Assembly: GCA_903895725.1 (NCBI GenBank)
Contig: CAITUV010000031.1
Span: forward strand, 1-64,000
Origin: an uncultured Myxococcales bacterium
GTDB taxonomy: Bacteria; Myxococcota_A; UBA9042; CAIXZC01
Length of the DNA stretch: 64,000 nucleotides
Direction: 5' to 3'
The notes under the pieces were generated by a model, which did no database searches, had not been told where the DNA came from, and was given only the letters and a program-made list of their open reading frames with translations. Each line of letters opens with the position of its first letter. The stretch's first letter is position 1. A program made the translations under genes and the position numbers. Positions 35,542 to 45,052 of the stretch are shown here, piece by piece.

Positions 35542-37104
35542 CTACAGGGAGATCTTGAAGCAGCTGCCCTGGCCGGGGGCCTGGGCGTTGTCGATGAAGT
35601 CCACGACGTCCTTCCAGAAGAGCAGGGTCGCATCGTCCGCACCGGCCAGCAGTGCGGTTTCGGAGGCCACGATCACCATGGCCACGGTCCAGGAGGTATC
35701 CGCACCGGCCGGAAGAGCGGCCGGGCCGACGCAGAGCGACCCCAGGGTCATGCCGGCACCGACCTGCGAGGAGACCAGGTTGAACCAGAGGGTCGCCAGG
35801 TGGCGCTGCAGCTTGGCTGCCGCCGTGTCGGTACCGCTGGCATCGCAGATGAGGACGTTGATGTCGCCGACGGTGGTGCCACGTCCCAGCTCATCGAACA
35901 CCCGCGAGAACATCTGGATGAAGGAAAGCCAGCCACTGACCTGGTCATAGGTGAACTTCTGGCTGTTCGTGCACTTGACGTCCGGCGTGCCGGCGCAGTC
36001 GATGGCCCGCTTGGTCTGGTTGCACCAGAACCCGGGGGTACCGATGTCCTCGCCCGCGTCATTGTTGATCGGGGGCTGGGTCACGGTGGTGGTCGTCGAG
36101 TCGCACACAGCCTCGGCCTCGGCGCTGTCCACGCAGGCCGCATTGGTGATCACGGTGCCGCCGGCAATCAGCGGGCTGACATACGCTTCGACGGTGATCA
36201 CGCCACCCTCGCCCACGGCCAGCATTCCGATGGTGCAGGTCAGGGTGAGGTTGTCCGCCGTGGTGCAACCCGTGGCCGACTTCACGTACAGGGCCGGAAG
36301 GGTCACGCCGAAGATGGAGATGGAGGGAAGCGTGTCGGTCACGACGACGTTGTTCTGGTCGCAGGTCGAGGCGCCGCTGCCGTAGGCGATCGTGTAGGTG
36401 ATGAGGCCGCCGGCCTGCACGGTGGCGGGGCCGGACTTGTCGATGGTCAGCTCATACTCGCACACGGGCGGGGGCTCGATGCCGCCGCCGATGTTGGTCA
36501 AGTCGTGGGAGAAGGGGTTGAAGAGGTCGGTGCAGGTCGTGATCTTGGTCTTGCCCTGCTTCTTCACGACGATGCCCTCGGCAAAGGAGTCGAAGTGCAC
36601 GCGCAGTGCCTCGGTACCGCTCAGTGCAACCTCGACCTGCCGCAGGTCCTCGGCAGCCAGGTTGCCCAGGTCGATCACGGTGTAGTAGGTCGGGTACACA
36701 CCGTGCGACGGGATGGAGCGGCCCGAGCAGGAGAAGGTGGGCAGGCCGTAGGTGAACGACGTGGGGGACAGGTCCACACCGTCCACGGTGCCACCCTCGA
36801 ACTCGCCGATGTCATCGATGGCGACGAGGAGTTGCACCCCGTAGGCCGTGTTGTCTCCCGCACCGCGGCCGTGGTTGTAGACATCCAGGAGGAAGTCGCC
36901 GCCGAACACGACCCAGCTTTCCGTGAGCCAAGGATCCGCGTCCTCGCCTACGTACGCGGGATTCTGTGCGTACGCGTCGGTCAAGGCATCGGGCAGAGCG
37001 GAATCCGGGAAGAGCCAAAGGCTCGCTTCGGCGCGGGCGTTGGAAGCGAAGAGCACGCAGAGGACGCAGGAAACCACCAGAGAGAGAACCGACTTGCGCA
37101 CCAT
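35542..37104 (-). CDS. Secreted DUF11-domain protein
   Basis: 520 residues from the ATG at 37104, which has GGAGG seven bases upstream and gives a clean signal peptide (FASNARA). An in-frame ATG at 37197 also has a very strong AGGAGGT site and would add 31 residues ahead of the signal, so the true start is uncertain. The N-terminal 220 residues form a jelly-roll-like domain. A DUF11 domain follows at about 240-350 (YELTIDKSGPATVQAGGLIT; TNAACVDSAEAEAV). The C-terminal domain (GTPGFWCNQTKRAIDC to the end) shares its order of aromatic, Cys and helical blocks with the end of the 29674-33378 product. Converges on the activator gene, with 43 bases between. Confidence 0.82.
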   Translation of the reverse strand: MVRKSVLSLVVSCVLCVLFASNARAEASLWLFPDSALPDALTDAYAQNPAYVGEDADPWLTESWVVFGGDFLLDVYNHGRGAGDNTAYGVQLLVAIDDIGEFEGGTVDGVDLSPTSFTYGLPTFSCSGRSIPSHGVYPTYYTVIDLGNLAAEDLRQVEVALSGTEALRVHFDSFAEGIVVKKQGKTKITTCTDLFNPFSHDLTNIGGGIEPPPVCEYELTIDKSGPATVQAGGLITYTIAYGSGASTCDQNNVVVTDTLPSISIFGVTLPALYVKSATGCTTADNLTLTCTIGMLAVGEGGVITVEAYVSPLIAGGTVITNAACVDSAEAEAVCDSTTTTVTQPPINNDAGEDIGTPGFWCNQTKRAIDCAGTPDVKCTNSQKFTYDQVSGWLSFIQMFSRVFDELGRGTTVGDINVLICDASGTDTAAAKLQRHLATLWFNLVSSQVGAGMTLGSLCVGPAALPAGADTSWTVAMVIVASETALLAGADDATLLFWKDVVDFIDNAQAPGQGSCFKISL

Positions 37105-37615
37105 GAGTGACCTCCAAGAAAAGTTGGACGACCAATGCAGCTCCGGAGCACCCGTCCGGAAACTGTGACAACCTGACTCATTTGATAGCGGAACCATCGC
37201 TACCTCCTGATTCGCAACATATCATCGGCCGTCCTGGCTGATCAATGGCGTTTTTCCACCGTCGAGCTGGAGAATCGCCCCCCTTGAGCCACTGGAAACC
37301 TCGGATGCACGAAGAATGCAGGCAGAACTGAACCTGCAACCTTCTGTAATTAAAGAATTTTCCTAGCGCGCCCCCCGAGCATCGTGGGGGCGGTTCCAAA
37401 CGCTGCAGCTCTCTGGCTTTCGGCAGGTGAGGTATGTGCGTTCTTGGGTCGACTGCGACAGCATGTCACAGAGATCGCCTCACCCCCGCATTCCGCCTGT
37501 GTTTGAGCGATCCGGAGACTGCCCGATGGTGGTCAGATCCCCGTCCCGGAGACCGGTTTCCAGGGGACTTCTCAGGGGACTTTCGGCCTTTTTTCGGGGG
37601 GGGCTCTGCTGGGTG
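37105..37615. other. Intergenic region with leader and hairpin, no gene
   Basis: 511 bases between two minus-strand genes. It holds, read on the minus strand: a run of G/C-rich sequence after the OmpA-fusion stop with two CAGGGGACTT copies (37561-37583 on plus); a strong hairpin (37369-37392); an AT-rich stretch (37341-37362); a degenerate GG-N10-GC sigma-54-like site (37276-37292); and two Shine-Dalgarno sites, for 37197 and 37104. I looked for a c-di-GMP riboswitch and did not find one. Confidence 0.55.
37369..37392 (-). terminator. GC hairpin between the OmpA-fusion and DUF11 genes
   Basis: CGCCCCC pairs with GGGGGCG, and an inner CGA pairs with TCG across a GCA triloop with one bulged base. 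Read on the minus strand it is followed by an AT-rich stretch. It could end transcription from the OmpA operon (about 225 bases beyond the stop) or be a leader structure of the downstream gene. Confidence 0.45.
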
Positions 37616-40600
37616 CTACTCGGTCTTCTGGCGCAGGATGTTGAATTCGACCCGGCGGTTCTTCTGGAGATCCTCTTCCGTCTTCTCGATCTTGACCAGC
37701 GGCACGTCTTCGCCGAATCCCTTGGCTTCCAGCCGCTTGCCGTCGATTCCGTGTTCGACGAGGTACTTGAGGACCGCCTTGGAGCGCTTGTCCGCCAGGG
37801 CCCGGTTGTGGGCCGCGGAGCCACGGGTGTCCGTGTGCCCCTCGATCCGGATCTTCTCGATGCCCGGGTTCTTCTTCAGCACGTCGACGACCGCGTCCAG
37901 GACCGGGAAGCTCTCGGGCTTGATCTTGTCCTGGTTGTCGTAGAAGTAGACCCGGTCCATGATGATGATCTTCTTCCCTTCCACCTTGGCCAGCTCGTCG
38001 GGGCAGCCATCCTCGTCCTGGAAGTTGTTCTTCGTCTCCGGATCGTTGAGGCACTTGTCTGCCGCATCGAGGATTCCGTCCTGGTCATTGTCCGGATCGG
38101 GGCAGCCATCCTGGTCCTCGAACGAATCGTCGTCCTCGGCCTGGTTGGGGCACTTGTCATCGACGTCGAGGATGGTGTCCTCGTCGTTGTCGAGATCGGG
38201 GCAGCCGTCCTCGTCCTCGAACAGGTCGAGGTCCTCCTTCTCGAGCCGGCACGCGTCCACGCCCCTGCATCGGCCCTCCTGGCTGGCTTCGACCTTGCGC
38301 TGTGAGACCCACTCGTCGCAGATGCCGTCGGCATCGTCATCCGGGTCGGGGCAGCCGTCCTGGTCCTCGAACTGGTCCGGATCTTCGGGCAGCAACGGGC
38401 ACTTGTCGTCCGGATCCAGAAGCCCGTCACCGTCGGAGTCGACGATCGGCTCCTCCGTAGAGGTGTGCCACATCACTCCGCCAAACACCCGGAAGTCGGG
38501 GGACGAGTAGCCCTCGGTCAACCCCACGCCGCCGCCGACGTTCACGTCGACGTTCTTCGACGCATGGTAGCGGCCTCCGGCAAGGAGCTCGAGCGGGCTC
38601 TGGTTGACATGGGCGAACGGCTCGCTGGCCGCGGTGGCCCCGACGGCCTCTGCAATGAGGTCGAGCTTGTCCGGCAGCAGCCCCACCCAGGCTCCGGCCC
38701 GGAAGCGAAGCTCATCCAGAAGGGCGAGGTCCCCGACGTTTCCGTTCTCGGTCAGCAGGTAGCCCAGATCCAATGCGACCCCGAAGCGGGGAAGCTCAAG
38801 TCCCAGGCTGACCCACGGGGTAAATGCGAAGTTCCGATTTCCCATGTAGGGATCCACGAGCTGTCCGGTCGGTGCGGTGAGCTCGGGGGTCACCGCCACC
38901 GAAAAAAAACGGTCATCGGTCGAGTAGAGCTGGAAGCGGGGGACGATGCGGATGTCCCCGATGCCGGCGATCGCCGGCGAGCCTCCCCCCGGTGCCCCGT
39001 CTCCATCCTGGTAGAGAACCACCGGCACGGCCACTCCGACGTCGAGCCAGTCAAGCGGGGCGATCGCAAACAACGCATTCCCGGTCAACTGGTTGCCGAT
39101 GATCGTGCGGACCACGTCGCCGCTGCTGACGCTCTTGACCACCAACGGATTGCGCTGGTAGTCGAGGAACAGCCCCACGTTCCACTGCCCTGCCTCACGG
39201 CTGTACCCTTTTCCGGTGACGAACAGATCCTGCTGGAACGGAGACACGTCGAACGCCTGGGCATCGACTGCGCTCTGAGCGGAAGCCGTTGCTCCGCTCC
39301 CCATCACCGCCAGGGCCGCCAGCGCCGCCAGCAGTCCCACACCAGAAGCCCGCACACTCCGGTTCCGGAGACCGACTGCGCTCGCCCGGGCTGCTCCCCG
39401 GAAGCGCAGCGCAACCAGGGCGGCCAGGGCCAGAATCATCAACCCCAGCAGGGATCCACGCCCCCCCGCCGAGCCTGTCGGAGCGGCGGAGCAGGCACCT
39501 CCCATGACGCCAAACGCCTCGCCCTGGCAGAGATCTCCCGTGCCGTCGTCGTCCCAATCGGCCTGGTCCCCGTTGGCCGTGACCGGACAGTTGTCCGGCT
39601 CGTTGGCAATGCCGTCGCCGTCCACGTCATCGTCGCACAGGTCTCCGAGCCCGTCCTCGTCCAGATCGGCCTGATCGTTGGGGAAATCCGGGCAGTTGTC
39701 CTCGGAATCCACGACCCCATCGTCATCCTTGTCCGCAGGCGGTGCCTCGTCGCACGCATCCCCGATTCCGTCCTCGTCCGAGTCCGCCTGGTCCTCGTTC
39801 GGGTCGTCCGGGCAGTTGTCCTCGACGTCCGGGATTCCATCCGCGTCCTTGTCGGCCGGAGGCGGCTCGTCGCACGCATCCCCGAGGCCATCCTCGTCGT
39901 AGTCGGCCTGGTCCTCGTTGGCCTCGAACGGGCAGTTGTCCTCCTCATCCACGACGCCATCGTTGTCATCGTCCGGATCGCACAGGTCGCCGATTCCGTC
40001 CAGCTCGTTGTCAGCCTGGTCCGGGTTCGACACCTTCGGGCAGTTGTCCTCCACATCCACGACGCCATCGTTGTCATCGTCCGGATCGCACAGGTCGCCG
40101 ATTCCGTCCAGTTCGTTGTCGGCTTGGTCCTCGTTGGCCTCGAACGGGCAGTTGTCCTCCTCATCCACGACGCCATCGTTGTCGTCGTCCGGATCGCACA
40201 GGTCGCCGATTCCGTCCAGCTCGTTGTCAGCCTGGTCCGGGTTCGACACCTTCGGGCAGTTGTCCTCCAAGTTGGCCACGCCGTCGCCGTCCATGTCCTT
40301 CTCGCACGCATCCCCCACTCCGTCCTGGTCCAGGTCAGACTGATCCGGATTCGGAGTCAGCGCACAGTTGTCCTCCTCGTTGGCCACGCCGTCGCCATCG
40401 CGGTCCGAGTCGCAGACGTCACCGATCTTGTCCTGGTCCAGGTCGGTCTGCTCCGGATTCGGGGTCAACGGGCAGTTGTCTTCTGCATCGGGAATCCCGT
40501 CGCCTTCGAGATCGTCCTCGCACACATCGCCGATTCCGTCCTGGTCCTGATCGGCCTGATCCACATTGCTCACGAGAACGCAGTTGTCCCCGTCGTTGAG

Positions 40601-43600
40601 GATTCCGTCGCCGTCGATGTCGTCGTCGCAGGCATCGCCGATTCCGTCCTGGTCCAGGTCCGCCTGGCCGGCATTGGCCAGGAGCGGGCAGTTGTCGTCG
40701 ATGTCATCCGTTCCGTCGCCGTCGTCGTCGTCGTCGCAGACGTCCCCGAATCCATCCTGGTCCAGGTCCGCCTGGTCGACGTTGGCGTTCTCCGGGCAGT
40801 TGTCGTCGATGTCCGGGATCCCGTCGCCGTCGAGGTCGTTCTCGCAGGCATCGCCGGTTCCGTCCTGGTCCAGGTCCGCCTGATCCTCGTTGGGCACGAG
40901 CACGCAGTTGTCCTGCTCATCGAGGATGCCGTCCCCGTCGCGGTCATCGTCACATTCGTCCCCGATCTCATCCTTGTCGAGATCCGCCTGGTCTGCATTG
41001 GAGACGTCGGGGCAATTGTCTTCCCCGTTCGTGATCCCGTCGCCATCCTTGTCGTCGTCGCAGACGTCGCCGAGCCCGTCCTGGTCCAGGTTCTCCTGGC
41101 CAGCGTTGGCCACCAGCGGGCAGTTGTCGTCGCCGTCCAGAATCCCGTCGCCATCCTTGTCGCCGTCGCAGACGTCCCCGAGGCCGTCCTTGTCCAGGTC
41201 CTCCTGGCCGGCGTTGGGCGTGATCGGGCAGTTGTCGACTTCGTTGAGGATTCCATCACCGTCCCGGTCCGGATCGCCGGCATCGCACAGGCCATCGGCA
41301 TCCTGGTCCGGGCCGTCATCGAGCTTTGCGGGCTTGCCCTGTTGCGAGCAGTCGTCGCAGGTATCCTTGTCCAGGTCCTCGCACACGAGCGGGTTGCCCG
41401 GGTCCGTGTCGCCGACGTTGCCCACGGTGTCGCTGTCCTTGTCGTCGTCACAGGCATCTCCGAGGCCGTCCTTGTCCAGGTCCTCCTGGCCGGCATTGGG
41501 CGTGATCGGGCAGTTGTCGATCCCGTTTAGAATCCCATCACCGTCCCGGTCCGGGTCGCCGGCATCGCACAGCCCGTCGGAATCCTGGTCGGCTCCGTCG
41601 TCCTTGGGGGCCGGCTTGCCCTGAACCGAGCAGTCATCACAAAGGTCCAGGTCGTTGTCGAGACAGACGAACGGGTCCGCCGCGTCCTTGTCGCCGGCGT
41701 TCCCCACCGTGTCGCCGTCCTTGTCGCCGTCGCAGACATCGCCAAGCCCGTCCTTGTCCATATCCTCCTGGCCCGCGTTGGGTGTGATCGGGCAGTTGTC
41801 GACCCCGTTTGGAATCCCATCACCGTCCCGGTCCGGGTCGCCGGCATCACACAGCCCGTCGGAATCCTGGTCGGCTCCGTCGTCCTTGGGGGCCGGCTTG
41901 CCCTGAACCGAGCAGTCGTCGCAGGTATCCTTGTCCCCATCGGCACACACGAGCGGATTGGCCGGATCCGTGTCGACGACATCCGCGATCGTGTCGCCGT
42001 CCTTGTCGTCGTCGCAGGGATCGCCGAGCCCGTCCTTGTCCAGGTCCTCCTGGAGCGGATTGGGCAGCAGGAGGCAGTTGTCGGCCACGTCCAGCACTCC
42101 GTCCCCGTCGTCGTCATCGTCGCACTCATCACCGGCCAGATCGTCGTCGAAGTCGAGCTGTTCCGGGTTGACCGCCGTGGGGCAGTTGTCCTGGGCATTG
42201 ACCACACCGTCTCCGTCGATGTCGTCATCACAGGCGTCTCCCAGCGAATCCTTGTCGAGGTTGAGCTGGTTCGCGTTGGGCACGTCGGGACAGTTGTCGA
42301 CGCCGTTGAGCACGCCGTCCCCGTCCCGGTCCGGGTCGCACGCGTCACCGATGGTGTCCTTGTCGAGGTCCGCCTGGTCCGCATTGGGCGAATCGGGGCA
42401 GTTGTCGTCTACGTTCAGCACGAAGTCCCCGTCCCGGTCGGGGTCGCACACGTCGCCGATGTCGTCCTGGTCGAGGTCTGCCTGGTCCTTGTTGGAGACG
42501 CTGACGCAGTTGTCCGCCACGTTGAGGATCGTGTCGCCGTCGATGTCATCGTCGCAGGCGTCCCCGAGGCCGTCCTTGTCCAGATCGTCCTGGAACTGGT
42601 TGGGTACGGACGGGCAGTTGTCGTTCTCGTCCAGGATGCCGTCGCTGTCCTTGTCTCCGTCGCAGAGATCTCCGACCCCATCCTTGTCGGCATCTTCCTG
42701 GCCGGGGTTGGCCACCATGGGGCAGTTGTCCACCCCGTTGAGCACGCCGTCTCCGTCGATGTCGGGATCGCAGGCATCGCCCAGGCCATCCTTGTCCACG
42801 TTGCCCTGTCCCGGATTGGCGGTGTCGGGGCAGTTGTCCACCCCGTTGAGCACGCCGTCCCCGTCCCGGTCACTGTCGCAGACGTCACCCAGGCCGTCCT
42901 TGTCCAGATCCTCCTGTCCCGGATTGGCGACGTAGGGGCAGTTGTCCGCTCCGTTGATCAGGCCGTCTCCGTCGATGTCAGGATCGCAGGCATCGCCCAG
43001 GCCATCCTTGTCCACGTTCTCCTGGGCCGGGTTGGCGATGTCGGGGCAATTGTCTGCGGCATTGAGCACGCCGTCTCCATCCCGGTCATCGTCGCAGACG
43101 TCTCCCTTCTTGTCCTTGTCCAGATCCGCCTGGTCCTTGTTGGGAATCGTCGGGCAGTTGTCCTGGAAGTCCAGGATGCCGTCCCCGTCCGTGTCCACGC
43201 CCACCGGGTCGGAGGCACCGCCGGCCAGGGTGAACGGGTCGGTCTTGCCGTCGTTGTTGCCGAGGTCCCCGTTGAGCGTCTGCGAGTTGGCCGACGTGCC
43301 GAAGATGAGAACGATGGGGGTCACGTTGGTCACGCCGTCATCCTGGAGCGGCTTGAGCGGAATGTAGAAGTCGACGAAGAAGTCCGGGCTGCCGCACAGG
43401 TTGGACGGTGCCGAAACGACCCGGCCGTTCGTGCTCCATGGATAGGTTTGCATCACGACCTCGGCCTTGTCCGAGGGGGAGCCTATCGCCGCCTGTACCG
43501 TGTTCTTCCCCAGGGTCACCACGTCCGGGTTGGCAACGCCGTCGGCCATGGCGATGTACTCGTAGTCGTTGAGATCGCCGTCCGTATCGAACTCGACGGC

Positions 43601-43903
43601 CCACCCGAACGGCTCCAGCCCGCCCCCCTTGGAGGACGCATCCCCATCCACGCGCATGCGGAAATAGAGGAAGCCTCCATTGATCCTGTAGTACATGGAC
43701 GGGTAGCTGGCGTTGCCAACGATGTCCCGGGCATCCTGGGCACCGGATTCGTCCTTGCAGGGATCCCACGAGGGGAGTCCCCCCTTGGTGGTGACCGCAA
43801 TCCACTCGTTGTCGAGAGGCCACTGCTGGGCCAGGACGGGAGCCGAGCTGACCGTCACAACAACGAGACAGGCCAGGCCGATGAAACGGGAAAGCCGAGA
43901 CAT
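37616..43903 (-). CDS. TSP3-repeat protein fused to an OmpA-family porin
   Basis: 2095 residues. GGAGG supports the ATG at 43903; signal peptide ends near VLAQQ. Residues 25-230: N-terminal beta domain. Residues 235-1450: roughly 40 calcium-binding thrombospondin type 3 repeats (DxDxDGxxDxxDNCP). Near 1471 a MYXO-CTERM-like motif appears: Cys1471 in CSAAPTG, a hydrophobic span ([15 protein letters not shown]) and an Arg. Directly after it residues 1517-1546 look like a complete signal peptide ([17 protein letters not shown] ending ATASAQ). Then come an outer-membrane barrel (1545-1815), more TSP3 repeats (1821-1965) and an OmpA peptidoglycan-binding domain ([15 protein letters not shown]). 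So two complete proteins seem joined in one unbroken frame. GTG at 39355 could start the second one separately. Confidence 0.82.
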   Translation of the reverse strand: MSRLSRFIGLACLVVVTVSSAPVLAQQWPLDNEWIAVTTKGGLPSWDPCKDESGAQDARDIVGNASYPSMYYRINGGFLYFRMRVDGDASSKGGGLEPFGWAVEFDTDGDLNDYEYIAMADGVANPDVVTLGKNTVQAAIGSPSDKAEVVMQTYPWSTNGRVVSAPSNLCGSPDFFVDFYIPLKPLQDDGVTNVTPIVLIFGTSANSQTLNGDLGNNDGKTDPFTLAGGASDPVGVDTDGDGILDFQDNCPTIPNKDQADLDKDKKGDVCDDDRDGDGVLNAADNCPDIANPAQENVDKDGLGDACDPDIDGDGLINGADNCPYVANPGQEDLDKDGLGDVCDSDRDGDGVLNGVDNCPDTANPGQGNVDKDGLGDACDPDIDGDGVLNGVDNCPMVANPGQEDADKDGVGDLCDGDKDSDGILDENDNCPSVPNQFQDDLDKDGLGDACDDDIDGDTILNVADNCVSVSNKDQADLDQDDIGDVCDPDRDGDFVLNVDDNCPDSPNADQADLDKDTIGDACDPDRDGDGVLNGVDNCPDVPNANQLNLDKDSLGDACDDDIDGDGVVNAQDNCPTAVNPEQLDFDDDLAGDECDDDDDGDGVLDVADNCLLLPNPLQEDLDKDGLGDPCDDDKDGDTIADVVDTDPANPLVCADGDKDTCDDCSVQGKPAPKDDGADQDSDGLCDAGDPDRDGDGIPNGVDNCPITPNAGQEDMDKDGLGDVCDGDKDGDTVGNAGDKDAADPFVCLDNDLDLCDDCSVQGKPAPKDDGADQDSDGLCDAGDPDRDGDGILNGIDNCPITPNAGQEDLDKDGLGDACDDDKDSDTVGNVGDTDPGNPLVCEDLDKDTCDDCSQQGKPAKLDDGPDQDADGLCDAGDPDRDGDGILNEVDNCPITPNAGQEDLDKDGLGDVCDGDKDGDGILDGDDNCPLVANAGQENLDQDGLGDVCDDDKDGDGITNGEDNCPDVSNADQADLDKDEIGDECDDDRDGDGILDEQDNCVLVPNEDQADLDQDGTGDACENDLDGDGIPDIDDNCPENANVDQADLDQDGFGDVCDDDDDGDGTDDIDDNCPLLANAGQADLDQDGIGDACDDDIDGDGILNDGDNCVLVSNVDQADQDQDGIGDVCEDDLEGDGIPDAEDNCPLTPNPEQTDLDQDKIGDVCDSDRDGDGVANEEDNCALTPNPDQSDLDQDGVGDACEKDMDGDGVANLEDNCPKVSNPDQADNELDGIGDLCDPDDDNDGVVDEEDNCPFEANEDQADNELDGIGDLCDPDDDNDGVVDVEDNCPKVSNPDQADNELDGIGDLCDPDDDNDGVVDEEDNCPFEANEDQADYDEDGLGDACDEPPPADKDADGIPDVEDNCPDDPNEDQADSDEDGIGDACDEAPPADKDDDGVVDSEDNCPDFPNDQADLDEDGLGDLCDDDVDGDGIANEPDNCPVTANGDQADWDDDGTGDLCQGEAFGVMGGACSAAPTGSAGGRGSLLGLMILALAALVALRFRGAARASAVGLRNRSVRASGVGLLAALAALAVMGSGATASAQSAVDAQAFDVSPFQQDLFVTGKGYSREAGQWNVGLFLDYQRNPLVVKSVSSGDVVRTIIGNQLTGNALFAIAPLDWLDVGVAVPVVLYQDGDGAPGGGSPAIAGIGDIRIVPRFQLYSTDDRFFSVAVTPELTAPTGQLVDPYMGNRNFAFTPWVSLGLELPRFGVALDLGYLLTENGNVGDLALLDELRFRAGAWVGLLPDKLDLIAEAVGATAASEPFAHVNQSPLELLAGGRYHASKNVDVNVGGGVGLTEGYSSPDFRVFGGVMWHTSTEEPIVDSDGDGLLDPDDKCPLLPEDPDQFEDQDGCPDPDDDADGICDEWVSQRKVEASQEGRCRGVDACRLEKEDLDLFEDEDGCPDLDNDEDTILDVDDKCPNQAEDDDSFEDQDGCPDPDNDQDGILDAADKCLNDPETKNNFQDEDGCPDELAKVEGKKIIIMDRVYFYDNQDKIKPESFPVLDAVVDVLKKNPGIEKIRIEGHTDTRGSAAHNRALADKRSKAVLKYLVEHGIDGKRLEAKGFGEDVPLVKIEKTEEDLQKNRRVEFNILRQKTE

Positions 43904-44013
43904 GACAAACCTCCGGGATTGAAACTGTCTGATTTCAGAGCACAACCGACTCAAATATGCTGGCGCTTCCAGAATTGTCAAATCAACTCGCCAACTCCCA
44001 CGGGACCTCCCTC

Positions 44014-44562
44014 CTACTTCGCACACGGGTCCCCGGCCACCATGCCTCCGCCGTCGGCGGGCATTCCCCCGATGAGACGGCCCCGCAGCGCCGCGTTGAT
44101 GAAAGACATCCGTCGGTTCGCTGCGCGGCCATCGGCCGATTCATTGGACTGGACCGGCTTGTTCTCGCCAAAGCCGACGGGCATGAGGCGGGTGCAGCTC
44201 ACCCCGTGCGCGACGAGCCAGCGGGCGACGGAAAGCGCCCTCTTCTCCGACAGAGTCTGGTTGGCCTGGTCGTCCCCGTCGCTGTCCGTGTGACCTTCGA
44301 TGCGCAAGAGCGTGATGTAGTCCTTGGCCTCGAGGTAGGCCTTGACGTGCTCGAGGGCCTTGTCACTCTCGGGGAGCAGCTTGTCCGTTCCGGTTTCGAA
44401 AATCACGGCGGAGGGCAGCTTGAGCTCGTTGCCTTCGAGCTCGAAGGTACGTGCCGGCTCGGAAGCCGGCTGGGGAGCCTCTTGAGCCAGAAGCGCTCCC
44501 TGAGAGAACAGCGTAACGGCGACGAAAGACAGGGCCGGCAGCCAACGGGACATGAGCATCAT
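44014..44562 (-). CDS. OmpA-family peptidoglycan-binding protein
   Basis: 182 residues. Signal peptide (ends ALLAQ) then one OmpA C-terminal domain: [24 protein letters not shown] and [13 protein letters not shown] carry the Asp and Arg used for diaminopimelate binding. Three near-adjacent ATG codons (44562, 44559, 44553) follow GGAGG; I use the first, and the last would have spacing nearer the family usual start. A TTGACC-N17-TATCCT promoter precedes it. The OmpA fusion gene starts 110 bases after its stop, on the same strand, so they probably form an operon that fixes the outer membrane to the cell wall. Confidence 0.9.
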   Translation of the reverse strand: MMLMSRWLPALSFVAVTLFSQGALLAQEAPQPASEPARTFELEGNELKLPSAVIFETGTDKLLPESDKALEHVKAYLEAKDYITLLRIEGHTDSDGDDQANQTLSEKRALSVARWLVAHGVSCTRLMPVGFGENKPVQSNESADGRAANRRMSFINAALRGRLIGGMPADGGGMVAGDPCAK

Positions 44563-44623
44563 TTCGTTTCACCCTCCAATCGGATTCAGGTTCCCCTCGG
44601 AAGCACTCTTCCAGGGCCGCATC

Positions 44624-44652
44624 AGGATAAGTGCTCGGGCGGGGCGGGTCAA
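44624..44652 (-). promoter_or_regulatory. Sigma-70-type promoter of the OmpA operon
   Basis: On the minus strand TTGACC (44647-44652), 17-base spacer, TATCCT (44624-44629); leader about 55 bases. It is back to back with the tRNA promoter. Confidence 0.65.
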
Positions 44653-44692
44653 TGGATCGGGAGGTGAAAAAGGCCGGCCGGCGCGCCTTTCC

Positions 44693-44722
44693 TTGACACT
44701 GCGCCCTTGCGGCAGGTATAGC
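44693..44722 (+). promoter_or_regulatory. tRNA promoter
   Basis: TTGACA (44693-44698), 18-base spacer, TATAGC (44717-44722), about 15 bases before the mature 5' end of tRNA-Val. Perfect -35 box. Confidence 0.7.
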
Positions 44723-44737
44723 TACGCCGTTGCTCCC

Positions 44738-44809
44738 GGGCGCATAGCTCAGCGGGAGAGCATCGGCCTTACAAGCCGGTGGTCACAGGTTCGAATCCTG
44801 TTGCGCCCA
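44738..44809 (+). tRNA. tRNA-Val (anticodon UAC)
   Basis: Full cloverleaf: acceptor GGGCGCA/TGCGCCC, D stem GCTC/GAGC, anticodon stem TCGGC/GCCGG with loop CTTACAA (anticodon TAC), T arm ACAGG-TTCGAAT-CCTGT, discriminator A. No encoded CCA; an A-run follows. Confidence 0.96.
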
Positions 44810-44871
44810 CTCCAAAAAAAAGTCTTGCATTGGTCACCCGGCTGAGGTAAGAAATCGGCGTTTGACAATTT

Positions 44872-44945
44872 GGGGTGGTAGTTAAGCTGGTTATAACGAC
44901 GGCCTGTCACGCCGTAGGCCGCGGGTTCAAGTCCCGTCCACCCCG
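44872..44945 (+). tRNA. tRNA-Asp (anticodon GUC)
   Basis: Acceptor GGGGTGG/CCACCCC, D stem GTTA/TAAC, anticodon stem ACGGC/GCCGT with loop CTGTCAC (anticodon GTC), T arm GCGGG-TTCAAGT-CCCGT, discriminator G. No encoded CCA. It follows tRNA-Val by 62 bases, so probably one transcript. A GACCGG/CCGGTC stem at 44968-44983 may mark its end. Confidence 0.96.
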
Positions 44946-45006
44946 CCCATTCACAACGATGAAGCAAGACCGGACCACCGGTCGTGGTCTGTTCAGCCCG
45001 GCACCT

Positions 45007-45034
45007 TTGACATTTCCCGTTGCGGTGCTAAGGT
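45007..45034 (+). promoter_or_regulatory. Possible promoter of the membrane protein gene
   Basis: TTGACA (45007-45012), 16-base spacer, TAAGGT (45029-45034). The -10 box is weak, and the leader before the ATG at 45053 would be very short. Confidence 0.4.
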
Positions 45035-45052
45035 CCGACCGGGAGGTGGCGC

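Noticed and set aside
37105..37615. Cyclic-di-GMP riboswitch in the leader of the DUF11 gene
   Set aside because: GAAAGCC-like text occurs but the conserved GEMM core and paired elements are not present.
38465..41530. 1021-codon plus-strand frame opposite the TSP3 repeats
   Set aside because: Mirror of calcium-binding repeats giving monotonous Val/Leu/Ile/Arg-rich text.
44968..44983. Rho-independent terminator after the tRNAs
   Set aside because: The GACCGG/CCGGTC stem is short and has no T-run; mentioned only as a possible end.
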